DNA from: Mycolicibacterium cosmeticum
GTDB taxonomy: Bacteria > Actinomycetota > Actinomycetes > Mycobacteriales > Mycobacteriaceae
NCBI RefSeq assembly: GCF_000613185.1
Contig: NZ_CCBB010000002.1
Span: 310,001 to 374,000, forward strand
Direction of reading: 5' to 3'
DNA: 64,000 nucleotides
Position numbers and translations under genes: made by a program. The notes beneath the pieces are model-generated. The model was given only the letters and a program-made list of their open reading frames with translations, was not told the DNA's origin and did no database searches. Positions 18,139-27,917 of this stretch are shown here, piece after piece (position 1 is the stretch's first letter; every line of letters begins with the position of its first letter).

Positions 18139-19067
18139 TGACCAAGCAGACCATCGAGGTCATCATCCCGGTCCGCAATATGGCCGACCATCTGCCGAAA
18201 CTGCTGGCGCCGCTGCTCGACCAGCTGGCCGACGGGGACCGGCTGACCGTCGTCAACGACGCGTCCACCGACGAGACCGAAGCGGTGGCACGGTCGCTGG
18301 GCGCCAATGTGGTGACGGTGACCGACAGCCGGGGCCCCTACTACGCCCGGCAGGTGGCGGCGAGCAAGTCCACGGCGGACATCCTGCTGTTCACCGACGG
18401 GCGCTGCCGGCCGCTGCCGGGACTGATCGAGGCCCACCGGACCCTGCAACAGAAACCGGGAGTCGCGCTGTCCTGCACCAACGTCCGCACGGTGTCCGGG
18501 CCGACGCTGGCCGCCAGGATGGCCGCCGCGATGCAGCCCTTCATGCTGCCGCGCGGTGGCGGGGCGATGAAGGCCACCATCGGGATGGTGCCGCCCAAGC
18601 CGGACTACTATCCCACCGCCAACCTCGGCATCGACCGGACCGCCTTCGCGAAGGTGGGCGGCTTCCGGTCGATGCGCGGCGGCGGCGACCTCGACATCTG
18701 TTGGCGCATCCAGGAACAGGCATTGGGCACGATCGCCACCGACACCCGGGTCCTGATGGAGTGGGAGCCGCGCACCTCGATGCGGGATCTGGCCAGTCAG
18801 TGGAAGCGCTACGGGCACAGCAACGCCTACATCCGGTGGGCCAGCCGCAACGACGCCGGCGCGGGCGGGCAGGCCGCGCCGCGGCATTCACCGGTGCAGG
18901 CGTGGGCGACGCTACGCGCCGAGTTGCGCCGTCCGCCCGCCGAATTGGCGGCCAACGCGCTGGTCGGGCTGGCCTTCCAGTACGGCTATCTGTCCGCGAC
19001 GCTGAAGCGCTCGGAATTCGAGATGCCGGCGCGCTTCGACATCGCGCCCGACCTGGATTCGGTGTAG
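18138..19067 (+). CDS. GT2-family glycosyltransferase
   Basis: A 309-residue GT-A transferase. EVIIPVRNMADHLPKLLAPL opens the fold. VVNDASTDET near residue 40 and TDGRCRP near 90 (a D-x-R variant of the usual DxD) bind the nucleotide sugar. GGFRSMRGGGDLDICWRIQE near 175-195 supplies the acidic ED/DxxxR-type catalytic region. There is a single amphipathic stretch near residue 275 and no multi-span membrane domain. It is translationally coupled to udgA (TGATG), pointing to use of a uronic-acid sugar donor. That is inference. Confidence 0.88.
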   Translation: MTKQTIEVIIPVRNMADHLPKLLAPLLDQLADGDRLTVVNDASTDETEAVARSLGANVVTVTDSRGPYYARQVAASKSTADILLFTDGRCRPLPGLIEAHRTLQQKPGVALSCTNVRTVSGPTLAARMAAAMQPFMLPRGGGAMKATIGMVPPKPDYYPTANLGIDRTAFAKVGGFRSMRGGGDLDICWRIQEQALGTIATDTRVLMEWEPRTSMRDLASQWKRYGHSNAYIRWASRNDAGAGGQAAPRHSPVQAWATLRAELRRPPAELAANALVGLAFQYGYLSATLKRSEFEMPARFDIAPDLDSV

Positions 19068-19115
19068 CCGGGCCGTACTGGCCTTAACGACGGCTCAGCC
19101 ACCTCTGTTCAATCA

Positions 19116-19130
19116 GACGGCTCAGCCGTC
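19116..19130. terminator. Palindrome GACGGCT-C-AGCCGTC at the end of the ABC operon
   Basis: Perfect 7-bp arms around one base, overlapping the stop codon of the leftward permease gene and 49 bases after the GT2 stop. A second copy of GACGGCTCAGCC is at 19089-19100. It could act as a factor-assisted terminator; there is no T-tract and the loop would be strained, so support is weak. Confidence 0.3.
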
Positions 19131-19916
19131 CTGTTTGCCGCCCTCGACCGCCGCCCGGTACCCGCGCACGGCGACCGGCACGAACAACGCCGCGATCAGC
19201 ACCGACCACAGCGCCGTCAGCAGAATCGGTTGCCACAGCTCGCCGCCCGAGGACAACGCCCGCATGGCCGCCGCCGGCGGCGCGACCGGCTGGTACTCGG
19301 CCAGCGGGCGCAACACGGCCGGCAGCCGGTCCAGCGGGATGAGCGTCGCGAAGGCCAGACCCATGCAGGCGGTCTGCGTCCAGGTCAGGATGATCCGGCC
19401 CTGCGGCCGCAGGGCGAGCGTGATCACCACGGTCGCGAAAACCATCACCACGACCACCGGCATCAGCAGGTAGCCGAGCAGCTCGACCCAGCCGCCACCG
19501 AAGCGGAAACCCATGACGTAGCCGGTGGCCACGACGAATGCCGACCCGGCGAAGGTGCGCACCGCCTCGGCCAGCAGTGCGCCGGTCAACGGCGCCGTCC
19601 GGTGCACCGGCATCAGCCACAGCCGGGTCAGCAGGCCGCTGTCCCGGTCGTACGGCACCGCCAGGCCCGCCCCGACGGCGCCGGACATCGCGCCGGCCAG
19701 CGTGCACACCGGGATCAACAGGTCCAGCCCGCTGTTGCCGGTCAGCCGGACCATCGACTTGCCCACCAACGCGCCGTAGATGATCAGCAGCAGCGTCGGG
19801 AACAGCAGCGCCTGCAGGGGCACCATGGGATACCGGCGCCACTGCACGAACAGCCGGCCCGCGAAGATCCAACTCTCCGCCAGCAGCGAATGCCGGTGTG
19901 CTGAGCTCGTTGTCAC
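19122..19916 (-). CDS. ABC-2-type exporter permease (second permease)
   Basis: A 264-residue permease with six hydrophobic segments (about 34-54, 66-90, 112-135, 142-168, 176-196, 235-255). The ABC-2/DrrB-like pattern includes a conserved GAMSGAVGAGLAVPYDRDSG and LTRLWLMPVHRTAPLTGALL before the third segment. It is last in the operon, and its GTG overlaps the previous stop as GTGA. Together with the ATPase and the other permease it should form an exporter of a hydrophobic compound or envelope lipid, as in the DrrABC system; the substrate is unknown. Confidence 0.88.
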   Translation of the reverse strand: MTTSSAHRHSLLAESWIFAGRLFVQWRRYPMVPLQALLFPTLLLIIYGALVGKSMVRLTGNSGLDLLIPVCTLAGAMSGAVGAGLAVPYDRDSGLLTRLWLMPVHRTAPLTGALLAEAVRTFAGSAFVVATGYVMGFRFGGGWVELLGYLLMPVVVVMVFATVVITLALRPQGRIILTWTQTACMGLAFATLIPLDRLPAVLRPLAEYQPVAPPAAAMRALSSGGELWQPILLTALWSVLIAALFVPVAVRGYRAAVEGGKQDG

Positions 19917-20650
19917 GACGTGCGCCCCTGAAGTCGGATGGCGATCGGGCCGAACACCACCAGCATGCCGATGCACCACGCCAGGCTGGTCGCCAGGTTG
20001 GCCATCGTGACGTGACCGCTGGTGAAGCCGCGCAGCGTCTCGGTGATCTGCGAGATGGGCTGGTAGCGCACGAAGCCCTGCAGCCAGGACGGGAACGCCT
20101 CGACGGGGGCGAGCCCGGTGGACAGCATCACCAGCAGCAGCTGCGGGATCAACAACAGCTGGCTGGCCACCTCGGTGCGGCCGGCCTTGGCGCCCGTCGC
20201 GTCCGCACCGAACGACAGCGCCAGCGTCAGCGTCAGGGCCAGCAGCACAAACGCTGCGGCATAACCGAATCCGGTGTCCAACCGGAAGCCGAAGAGGTAC
20301 GCCGCCAGGAACGACGCCACCAACGCCAGCACGCCACGGATCAGGCAGTACGCCATCCGGGCCATCAGCGGTGCGTAGGGCGAGATGGGCAGGGTGCGCA
20401 TCCGGGCGCTCAGCCCGCTGGCCTTCTCCCACGCCGCGCGGTCGGTGGTGGTCAGCGCGCCGAACAGCATGGCCTGCACCACCACCGCGGGCAGGATGTA
20501 CTGGGCGTAGCTCATCTGGCCGGTCGGGATGATGTCGCGCAGCAGGAACGTCAGACCGATCAGGCCGGAAATCGGAACCAGCGCCGCGAAGGCGAGATCC
20601 ATCCGACCCTTCTGCACGATGCGTGCGGTCAGCAGTGCGAACGCCGTCAC
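19913..20650 (-). CDS. ABC-2-type exporter permease (first permease)
   Basis: A 245-residue permease with six hydrophobic segments. It contains the ABC-2 hallmark stretch MLFGALTTTDRAAWEKASGL followed by RMRTLPISPYAPLMARM, which contacts the ATPase. Its start GTG 20650 overlaps the ATPase stop by four bases and its stop overlaps the next permease start, so the three genes form a tightly coupled exporter operon. It pairs with the second permease to make a heterodimer. Confidence 0.88.
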   Translation of the reverse strand: MTAFALLTARIVQKGRMDLAFAALVPISGLIGLTFLLRDIIPTGQMSYAQYILPAVVVQAMLFGALTTTDRAAWEKASGLSARMRTLPISPYAPLMARMAYCLIRGVLALVASFLAAYLFGFRLDTGFGYAAAFVLLALTLTLALSFGADATGAKAGRTEVASQLLLIPQLLLVMLSTGLAPVEAFPSWLQGFVRYQPISQITETLRGFTSGHVTMANLATSLAWCIGMLVVFGPIAIRLQGRTS

Positions 20651-21579
20651 TTCGAGATGACCGGGGTGGTGAGGTGCAGGAACACCTCGTCGAGGGAGGG
20701 CCTGCGCAGCGAGATGTCCAGCAGCTCGACGCCGAGCCCGTCCATCCGGCGGAACACCTCCGACAGCGTCGCCACGCCCTGCGGGGCGGGCACCGACACG
20801 GTGCTGGTGTCGGTGTCCACCTCGACCTCGTGGAAATCGGCGAGGGCCGCGGCGATTCGCGGCAGATCGTCGGAGTTCAGCGCCGTCATCTCGCAGTAGC
20901 TGGAACCGGTCTGGCGCTTGAGCTCGTCGGCGGTGCCCTTCGCCACGATCTGGCCGTGGTTCAGGATGACGATGAAGTCGCTGAGGATGTCGGCTTCCTC
21001 GAGGTACTGGGTGGTCAGCAGGACCGTGATGTCCTGAGCCGCCATCGAGGACACCAGGTTCCAGACGTCGCGCCTGCTGCGCGGATCCAGCCCCGTCGTC
21101 GGCTCGTCCAGGAACAGCACCTTGGGCATGACCACCAGGGAGACCGCGATGTCGATGCGCCGCCGCATGCCTCCGGAGTAGCCGCTGACCTGCCGGTCGG
21201 CCGCGTGCCCCATGTCGAACTGGGTGATCAGCTCCTCGGCCCTGGCCCGGGCCTCGGCGCGGCGCAACCCGCGCAGCCGCCCGAACAGCACCAGGTTCTC
21301 CCGGCCGGTCAGCCGCGGATCCAGGGCGGCGTCCTGACCGGTGACACCGATGCTGCGGCGCACCATCGCCGGTTCGGTGGCCACGTCATAGCCCGCGACG
21401 ATGGCCTGGCCGGAGGTCGGCTTCAGCAGTGTCGAGAGGATTTTGACCGTCGTCGTCTTCCCGGCGCCGTTGTGCCCCAGCAACGCGCACACGGAGCCGG
21501 TGGGAACGGAAAAGCTCACGTCGCGCAGGGCGGGGACGCTGCCGCCGAATGTCTTGGCGACATTATTGAGCTCGATCAC
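20647..21579 (-). CDS. ABC exporter ATPase (DrrA-like)
   Basis: A 310-residue nucleotide-binding protein. Walker A is GHNGAGKTT at residues 35-43, the signature SGYSGGM at 132-138, and Walker B VLFLDEP at 154-160, followed by TTGLDPRSR. A C-terminal extension of about 80 residues (ALADFHEVEVDTDTSTVSV, then SLDEVFLHLT) is typical of DrrA-type exporters. The frame is open upstream, but GTG 21579 starts the conserved N-terminus and has a -10 eight bases before it. It heads the operon and is divergent from dnaE1. Confidence 0.92.
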   Translation of the reverse strand: MIELNNVAKTFGGSVPALRDVSFSVPTGSVCALLGHNGAGKTTTVKILSTLLKPTSGQAIVAGYDVATEPAMVRRSIGVTGQDAALDPRLTGRENLVLFGRLRGLRRAEARARAEELITQFDMGHAADRQVSGYSGGMRRRIDIAVSLVVMPKVLFLDEPTTGLDPRSRRDVWNLVSSMAAQDITVLLTTQYLEEADILSDFIVILNHGQIVAKGTADELKRQTGSSYCEMTALNSDDLPRIAAALADFHEVEVDTDTSTVSVPAPQGVATLSEVFRRMDGLGVELLDISLRRPSLDEVFLHLTTPVISK

Positions 21580-21587
21580 GGAGTCAT

Positions 21588-21593
21588 ACGATA
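21588..21593 (-). promoter_or_regulatory. -10 hexamer TATCGT of the ABC exporter operon
   Basis: TATCGT (minus strand) fits TANNNT and is followed by 8 bases and then GTG 21579, a predicted leaderless start. Confidence 0.45.
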
Positions 21594-21713
21594 CAGCCGT
21601 CGCGGGGTATGTGAGACCTACGGTCGCAGGGTCACACCGGGGCCGCCGCCACGCCCCACGCCGGGTGAGCAGACACGTCGCGCGACACGCCGAGAACTGT
21701 CGGTGGGCACCCA

Positions 21714-21719
21714 TAGACT
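21714..21719 (+). promoter_or_regulatory. -10 hexamer TAGACT of dnaE1
   Basis: TAGACT fits TANNNT; 9 bases separate it from ATG 21729. A leaderless or nearly leaderless dnaE1 message is expected. Confidence 0.5.
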
Positions 21720-21728
21720 GGCGTTCCT

Positions 21729-24700
21729 ATGAGCTCTCACCGGTCCTTCGTGCACTTACACAACCACACCGAATACTCCATGCTGGACGGTGCGGCGAAG
21801 GTCAAGCCGATGATCGCCGAGGCGCAGCGCCTGGAGATGCCCGCCATCGGGATGACCGACCACGGAAACATGTTCGGCGCCAGTGAGTTCTACAACAAGG
21901 CGACCGAGGCGGGCATCAAGCCGATCATCGGCATCGAGGCCTATATCGCGCCGGCGTCGCGCTTCGACACCAAACGCGTCACGTGGGGCGATCCCAGCCA
22001 GAAGGGCGACGACGTCTCGGGTAGTGGTTCCTACACCCATATGACGATGGTCGCCGAGAACGCGACCGGGTTGCGCAACCTGTTCAAGCTGTCCTCGCTG
22101 GCCTCCTTCGAAGGCCAGCTCGGCAAGTGGTCGCGGATGGACGCCGAGCTGATCGCCGAACACGCCGAGGGCATCATCGCCACCACCGGCTGCCCGTCCG
22201 GCGAGGTGCAGACCCGGCTGCGGCTGGGCCACGAGAAAGAGGCGATCGAGGCCGCGGCCAAGTGGCAGGACATCTTCGGCAAGGACAACTTCTTCCTGGA
22301 GTTGATGGACCACGGCATCGACATCGAGCGCCGGGTCCGCGAGGGGCTGCTCGAGGTAGGCCGCAAGCTGGGCATCCCGCCGCTGGCCACCAACGACTGC
22401 CACTACGTCACGCGTGAGGCGTCGCACAACCACGAGGCGCTGCTGTGCATCCAGACCGGCAAGACGCTGTCGGATCCGGCCCGGTTCAAGTTCGACGGTG
22501 ACGGCTACTACCTCAAGTCCGCCGCGGACATGCGGGCGCTGTGGGATCCGCAGGTGCCCGGCGCGTGCGATTCCACGCTGCTGATCGCCGAGCGGGTGCA
22601 GTCCTACGCCGACGTGTGGACCCCGCGCGACCGGATGCCCGTCTTCCCGGTCCCGGACGGGCACGATCAGGCCAGCTGGCTGCGGCACGAGGTGCACGCC
22701 GGCCTGAACCGGCGTTTCCCGGACGGGGTGCCGCAGGAATACCTCGACCGCGCCGACTACGAGATCAAGGTCATCTGCGACAAGGGTTTCCCGTCGTACT
22801 TCCTGATCGTGGCCGACCTGATCACCTACGCGCAGTCGGTCAACATCCGGGTGGGCCCGGGTCGTGGCTCGGCGGCCGGCTCGCTGGTGGCCTACGCGAT
22901 GGGCATCACCAACATCGACCCGATCCCGCACGGCCTGCTGTTCGAGCGGTTCCTCAACCCGGAGCGCCCGTCGGCCCCCGATATCGATATCGACTTCGAC
23001 GACCGTCGCCGCGGTGAGATGGTGCGCTACGCGTCGGAGAAGTGGGGCAGTGACCGGGTGGCCCAGGTCATCACCTTCGGCACCATCAAAACCAAAGCGG
23101 CGCTGAAGGACTCGGCCCGCGTGCACTACGGCCAGCCCGGTTTTGCCATCGCCGACCGGATCACCAAGGCGCTGCCGCCGCCCATCATGGCCAAGGACAT
23201 CCCGCTGTCGGGGATCACCGATCCCAACCACGAGCGGTACAAGGAAGCCGCCGAGGTGCGGGGACTGATCGACACCGACCCGGACGTGCGCACCATCTAC
23301 GAGACCGCCCGCGGCCTGGAGGGCCTGGTCCGCAACGCCGGCGTGCACGCCTGCGCGGTCATCATGAGTTCCGAACCGCTCGTCGACGCCATCCCGATGT
23401 GGAAGCGGGCGCAGGACGGCGCCATCATCACCGGGTGGGACTACCCGTCGTGTGAGGCCATCGGCCTGCTCAAGATGGACTTCCTGGGTCTGCGCAACCT
23501 CACCGTCATCGGTGACGCGCTGGAGAACATCAAGGCCAACCGCGGCATCGACCTGGACATGGATCATCTGCCGCTGGACGACCCGGCCACCTACGAACTG
23601 CTGTCCCGCGGTGACACCCTGGGCGTGTTCCAGCTCGACGGCGGCCCCATGCGGGATCTGCTGCGCCGCATGCAGCCCACCGGCTTCAACGACATCGTCG
23701 CCGTGCTGGCGCTGTACCGCCCCGGCCCGATGGGCATGAACGCGCACAACGACTACGCCGACCGGAAGAACGGCCGCCAGCCGATCAAGCCGATCCACCC
23801 CGAGCTGGAAGAACCGCTCAAGGACATCCTGGCCGAGACCTACGGCCTGATCGTCTACCAAGAGCAGATCATGTTCATCGCCCAGAAGGTCGCCTCGTAC
23901 ACCATGGGCAAGGCCGATGCGCTGCGCAAGGCGATGGGCAAGAAGAAGCTCGAGGTGCTCGAGGCCGAGTACAAGGGCTTCAAGGAGGGGATGACGGCCA
24001 ACGGCTTCTCCGAGGCCGCGGTGAAGGCGTTGTGGGACACCATCCTTCCGTTCGCCGGGTATGCGTTCAACAAGTCGCACGCCGCCGGCTACGGCCTGGT
24101 GTCGTTCTGGACGGCCTACCTCAAGGCCAACTTCCCGGCCGAATACATGGCCGGGTTGCTCACCTCGGTCGGTGACGACAAGGACAAGGCCGCGGTGTAC
24201 CTGTCGGATTGCCGCCGGCTCGGGATCACCGTGCTGCCACCGGATGTCAACGAATCGGTGCACAACTTCGCCTCGGTGGGCAACGACATCCGGTACGGGC
24301 TCGGTGGTGTGCGCAACGTCGGTGCCAACGTGGTGCAGTCGATCATCGCCGGGCGCCGCGACAAGGGGAAGTACACCGATTTCTCCGATTACCTGAACAA
24401 GGTGGACATCACCGCCTGCAACAAGAAGGTGACGGAATCCCTGATCAAGGCCGGCGCGTTCGACTCGCTCGGCCATCCCCGCAAGGGTCTGTTCCTGGTG
24501 CACGCCGACGCGGTGGATTCGGTGCTCGGCACCAAGAAGGCCGAGGCCATCGGTCAGTTCGACCTGTTCGGCGGCGGTGACGGTGATACCGGCATCGAAT
24601 CGGTCTTCACCATCCCGGTGCCCGAGGGGGAGTGGGACGACAAGCACAAGCTGGCGCTGGAACGGGAGATGCTGGGCCTGTACGTGTCCGGCCATCCGCT

Positions 24701-25271
24701 CGACGGGGTGGCGCACCTGCTGACCGCGCAGGTGGACACCCAGATCCCGGCGATCCTGGAAGGCGACATCGCCAACGACACCCAGGTGCGCGTCGGCGGC
24801 ATCCTGGCCTCGGTCAACCGTCGCGTCAACAAGAACGGCCTGCCGTGGGCGTCGGCTCAGTTGGAGGACCTCACCGGCGGTATCGAGGTGCTGTTCTTCC
24901 CGCAGACCTACTCGGCGTTCGGGGCCGACATCGCCGACGATGCCGTGGTGCTGGTCGGTGCCAAGGTGGCCAAACGCGATGACCGGATCTCGCTGATCGC
25001 CAATGACCTTGTGGTGCCCGACTTCTCGAATGCCCAGCCGGACCGGCCGCTCGCACTGAGCCTGCCGACCCGGCAATGCACACACGACAAGGTGACCGCG
25101 CTCAAGCAGGTGCTGGCCCGCCACCCCGGCACGGCGCAGGTGCATCTGCGGTTGATCAGCGGGGAGCGCATCACCACCTTGGAGTTGGACCAGTCGCTGC
25201 GGGTGACACCGTCCTCGGCGCTGATGGGTGACCTGAAGGCCCTCCTGGGCCCCGGCTGCCTCGGGGGATAG
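21729..25271 (+). CDS. dnaE1: Replicative DNA polymerase III alpha subunit
   Basis: A 1180-residue chromosomal replicase. The N-terminal PHP domain starts [15 protein letters not shown], with metal-ligand His9 and His11 and then TDHGNMFG. In mycobacteria this PHP domain is the proofreading 3'-5' exonuclease, and these metal ligands are intact. The polymerase palm has Asp418 and Asp420 in PDIDIDFDD. The helix-hairpin-helix, OB-fold ([20 protein letters not shown]) and C-terminal region follow. There is no intein and no frameshift, and the length is as expected. Start ATG 21729 is supported by the promoter. Confidence 0.98.
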   Translation: MSSHRSFVHLHNHTEYSMLDGAAKVKPMIAEAQRLEMPAIGMTDHGNMFGASEFYNKATEAGIKPIIGIEAYIAPASRFDTKRVTWGDPSQKGDDVSGSGSYTHMTMVAENATGLRNLFKLSSLASFEGQLGKWSRMDAELIAEHAEGIIATTGCPSGEVQTRLRLGHEKEAIEAAAKWQDIFGKDNFFLELMDHGIDIERRVREGLLEVGRKLGIPPLATNDCHYVTREASHNHEALLCIQTGKTLSDPARFKFDGDGYYLKSAADMRALWDPQVPGACDSTLLIAERVQSYADVWTPRDRMPVFPVPDGHDQASWLRHEVHAGLNRRFPDGVPQEYLDRADYEIKVICDKGFPSYFLIVADLITYAQSVNIRVGPGRGSAAGSLVAYAMGITNIDPIPHGLLFERFLNPERPSAPDIDIDFDDRRRGEMVRYASEKWGSDRVAQVITFGTIKTKAALKDSARVHYGQPGFAIADRITKALPPPIMAKDIPLSGITDPNHERYKEAAEVRGLIDTDPDVRTIYETARGLEGLVRNAGVHACAVIMSSEPLVDAIPMWKRAQDGAIITGWDYPSCEAIGLLKMDFLGLRNLTVIGDALENIKANRGIDLDMDHLPLDDPATYELLSRGDTLGVFQLDGGPMRDLLRRMQPTGFNDIVAVLALYRPGPMGMNAHNDYADRKNGRQPIKPIHPELEEPLKDILAETYGLIVYQEQIMFIAQKVASYTMGKADALRKAMGKKKLEVLEAEYKGFKEGMTANGFSEAAVKALWDTILPFAGYAFNKSHAAGYGLVSFWTAYLKANFPAEYMAGLLTSVGDDKDKAAVYLSDCRRLGITVLPPDVNESVHNFASVGNDIRYGLGGVRNVGANVVQSIIAGRRDKGKYTDFSDYLNKVDITACNKKVTESLIKAGAFDSLGHPRKGLFLVHADAVDSVLGTKKAEAIGQFDLFGGGDGDTGIESVFTIPVPEGEWDDKHKLALEREMLGLYVSGHPLDGVAHLLTAQVDTQIPAILEGDIANDTQVRVGGILASVNRRVNKNGLPWASAQLEDLTGGIEVLFFPQTYSAFGADIADDAVVLVGAKVAKRDDRISLIANDLVVPDFSNAQPDRPLALSLPTRQCTHDKVTALKQVLARHPGTAQVHLRLISGERITTLELDQSLRVTPSSALMGDLKALLGPGCLGG

Positions 25272-25410
25272 CCGGGGTACGCCGATCGGGCGAATTTCAG
25301 GACTCGCCCTGACCCTGGGCCGAGTGCGGGTTACCGTGCCGTTGGCGGCTTTCAGCAAACCTGGATGAGGGTCTTCGTCTGGGTGCCGCCTTGACGCGGC
25401 GGAGGACGCG

Positions 25411-25899
25411 GTGGGGCCTACTGGCAAGCGCACGGTGCGGATCGTCTTCGGCGCGACGGTGCTGTGGATCGTCGCGCTGCAGTACATCCCGTTCGCGGTG
25501 TGGCGCGCGGAGCCCTACCCGGCCCTCGTTTTGCCCGGCTTCCCGGCGCACTGCGCGGGCTGTCTGCTGGAAACCGGTGTGCCGCAGGCGAAAGAACCGG
25601 CGGTGGTGGTGCGGTTCGCCGACGGCGTGCCGCAGCGGGTGCCGTTGGACAGCCTGCTGCCCGCGGGTCCGTCCGTGCGCCTGATGGTGTTCACCGCCGC
25701 GTTCAGCGACGGCAGGGTCGCCACCGATCCCGGTGCCGTCGCCTGGCTGCGCTCCAGGACGGCCCGACTGTTCCCCGATCACCGGCCGACCGGGCTGGAC
25801 ATCATCTGGCGCACCGCGACCTACCGTGCCGCGGACGCGTCGGCGGTGGAGTACCAGCCGCTGCGCACCATTCACATCGATCTCGGGAACCCGACGTGA
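25411..25899 (+). CDS. Membrane-anchored extracytoplasmic protein with CxxC motif, unknown
   Basis: A 162-residue protein: a short basic N-terminus, one membrane anchor (IVFGATVLWIVALQYIPFAV, residues 11-30), then an extracytoplasmic domain with a CAGC motif (FPAHCAGCLLETG, Cys48 and Cys51). It ends in a hydrophilic tail. The start is GTG 25411, five bases after GGAGG (25401-25405), one of the few clear Shine-Dalgarno starts here. Its stop overlaps the next gene as GTGA. HTTM-domain proteins in other bacteria often sit beside thiol-disulfide proteins of the DCC group. The CxxC here suggests an analogous redox partner, but the sequence does not look like DCC; this is inference. Confidence 0.75.
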   Translation: MGPTGKRTVRIVFGATVLWIVALQYIPFAVWRAEPYPALVLPGFPAHCAGCLLETGVPQAKEPAVVVRFADGVPQRVPLDSLLPAGPSVRLMVFTAAFSDGRVATDPGAVAWLRSRTARLFPDHRPTGLDIIWRTATYRAADASAVEYQPLRTIHIDLGNPT

Positions 25900-27080
25900 C
25901 GATCGCCGAGCGGTTCGACCGCTGGGTCGACAGCGGGCCGTTCACCCCGGCGGACCTCGGGATCTATCGGATTCTGTACGCGATCAGCACCCTGTTCATC
26001 GTCCCGGACATTGCGTGGCTGGGGCAGTACCCGGATTTCATGTTCCACGCCCCACCGGGGCCCCTTCGGGTGTTCTCCGGGTTCCCTTCGCCGGGTGTGC
26101 TGATCGGGCTCGAACTGCTGCGTTCGCTCACGCTGATCCTGCTCGGCCTCGGCCTGTGGACCAGGTTCGTGTCGCTCGCCGCCGCGGTGATGCTCTTCGT
26201 GACCTACGGCTTCATGTACTGCCTCGGCAAGGTCGACCACACCATCCTGTTGTTGCTGGTACCGCTGGTGCTGGCGTTCGCGGACTGGGGGAACCGCTAC
26301 TCGATCGACGCCTGCCGACACGGGGCTGCGCCTCCGCCGCAGCGTCAATGGCCGTTACGCCTGCTCGCCCTGTTGATCGGGTGGGGATTCTTCACCGCGG
26401 CCCTCACCAAGTTGCTGACCGGTTGGCTGTCGGGATCCAGTCAAGCGGCGCGGGGGTATTTCGTGCTCGGTTTCCTGACCGAGGGCCGGACGTACTGGCT
26501 GGCAGAGTGGCTGGCCGCGCACGACATCCGGGCGGTGTGGGAACTGGCCGATTGGCTGACGGTCATCTTCGAGTTCTCCGTCTTGCTGGCGATGCCGTGG
26601 TGGCGTTCGTTCCGGACGGTGCTCGCCGTCGCCACCACCTTCCATCTGGGCGTGCTGCTGACCATGGGTATCGACTTCAGCAATGCGGTGGTGGCCTATG
26701 GCGCGTTCGTGTCGTGGGGCGTCATCGCGCGGCGGATCGGTGAGTCGGCCGTCGGGAGATCCCTGGCCACCGTGCGCCCCGTGCGGCTCGGGCGGACCGG
26801 CGCGCTGGCCGTGTCGTGGCTGTGCGCCCTCGGCGTCGGTGCGCTGGCGTGGGTTCTCATGACCGGCCCGGCGGGGCGGATCTCCACCGGCCTCATTGCC
26901 GGCAATCTGGTCATCGTGCTCGGGGCGGGCATCGGGCTGTCGTACCTCGCGCTGCAGGCCAGCCGCACGCAGCGGGCCCTGAATCGATTGCTGTCCGCCG
27001 TACGAGCGAAATCGAAGACTCCCGCTGCCGCTCACCCGCTGACCGATTATCCTGCACAAAGGCGGTGGGGACCGCCCTAG
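25896..27080 (+). CDS. HTTM-like polytopic membrane protein
   Basis: A 394-residue inner-membrane protein with about nine or ten hydrophobic segments. It opens with WVDSGPFTPADLGIYRILYA and contains FMYCLGKVDHTILLLLVPLV and RYSIDACR, the pattern of the HTTM domain (horizontally transferred transmembrane; related to vitamin K-dependent gamma-carboxylase). Most bacterial HTTM proteins have no known reaction. The His in KVDHT lies in a membrane-edge position where carboxylase-like proteins keep conserved residues. It is the middle gene of a coupled trio with a CxxC protein and a glycosyltransferase, so an envelope modification is the best guess. Confidence 0.75.
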   Translation: MTIAERFDRWVDSGPFTPADLGIYRILYAISTLFIVPDIAWLGQYPDFMFHAPPGPLRVFSGFPSPGVLIGLELLRSLTLILLGLGLWTRFVSLAAAVMLFVTYGFMYCLGKVDHTILLLLVPLVLAFADWGNRYSIDACRHGAAPPPQRQWPLRLLALLIGWGFFTAALTKLLTGWLSGSSQAARGYFVLGFLTEGRTYWLAEWLAAHDIRAVWELADWLTVIFEFSVLLAMPWWRSFRTVLAVATTFHLGVLLTMGIDFSNAVVAYGAFVSWGVIARRIGESAVGRSLATVRPVRLGRTGALAVSWLCALGVGALAWVLMTGPAGRISTGLIAGNLVIVLGAGIGLSYLALQASRTQRALNRLLSAVRAKSKTPAAAHPLTDYPAQRRWGPP

Positions 27081-27088
27081 GGGGCGAG

Positions 27089-27913
27089 ATGCGCAACACG
27101 GGTGTTCTTCCCGGAAATGGTGTCGAGTGGGGCCTGGCCCTGTTCGAGTTCGCGACGCTGAGCCCGCGATTGTGGTTGCGGAATCGGCATTGCGACATCC
27201 CGGTGGTCGGCGACGGTGCGGCCGATGTGTCGCTGACCAGCCACGGTCGCCGGATCGGCACGGTGTGGCGGACGATCGAGACCATCGGGGCCGGCACCGT
27301 CAAACCGCGCCGGCTGATCCTGTGGCTCGACGACCCGGCCGCGATGGCGGCGCTGCCGTCATCACTCGTCCGGTTGCGTGAGCGCGGGCTGGAGGTCAGG
27401 CTGTGTCGCGGCTACGGCCCGCACACCAAGTACTACCCGTATGTCAGCGAAATTGCTTGTGACGACGAAGATTTCACGCTGGTCACCGCCGATGACGACG
27501 TCTACTACCCTCCGACGTGGTTGGAGGAGCTGCTGCGCGCGCACCGGCCGGGTCAGGTCACGACGTTCCGGGCCCGGATCCGGTCGGTGGACCCGTACGT
27601 CAGCTGGCCGACGTGCACCACCACCGAGACCTCGGAGCGGGTGTTCGCCACCGGTGTCTCGGGAGCGGCGTACCCACCGGAACTGCAGCGCACCCTGCGT
27701 GACCGCGGTGCGGAGTTCCTGACGGTGTGTCCCCGCGCCGACGATTTCTGGCTGCACTACGCCGCCGTGGCGACGGGGATCCCGGTCCGCCAGGTGCGCG
27801 ACACCGCCGCGTTGTGGTGGTCGATGCCCGTCGCGTCCAAGCGCGGGCTCTGGGACGGCAAGGGCACCGCCAACGACGCGATCGCGGCGGCGACGGAACG
27901 GGCCTGGTTGTGA
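27089..27913 (+). CDS. Putative glycosyltransferase with DDD motif
   Basis: A 274-residue soluble protein. VSLTSHGRRIGTVWRTIETI near residue 50, LILWLDDP and then FTLVTADDDVYYPPTWLEEL near 130 look like a GT-A fold with a DDD metal and nucleotide-sugar site. The later PRADDFWLHYAAVATGIP is like the acceptor-side acidic residue of capsule-type transferases. It starts at ATG 27089, eight bases after the HTTM gene stop, and is likely in the same transcript. The acceptor is unknown. It is convergent with the next gene. Confidence 0.75.
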   Translation: MRNTGVLPGNGVEWGLALFEFATLSPRLWLRNRHCDIPVVGDGAADVSLTSHGRRIGTVWRTIETIGAGTVKPRRLILWLDDPAAMAALPSSLVRLRERGLEVRLCRGYGPHTKYYPYVSEIACDDEDFTLVTADDDVYYPPTWLEELLRAHRPGQVTTFRARIRSVDPYVSWPTCTTTETSERVFATGVSGAAYPPELQRTLRDRGAEFLTVCPRADDFWLHYAAVATGIPVRQVRDTAALWWSMPVASKRGLWDGKGTANDAIAAATERAWL

Positions 27914-27917
27914 GCAC

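Noticed and set aside
21756..25487. A 1243-codon open frame antisense to dnaE1
   Set aside because: A by-product of high-GC codon bias opposite a well-conserved gene; composition is Arg/His/Val/Gly-rich without domains.
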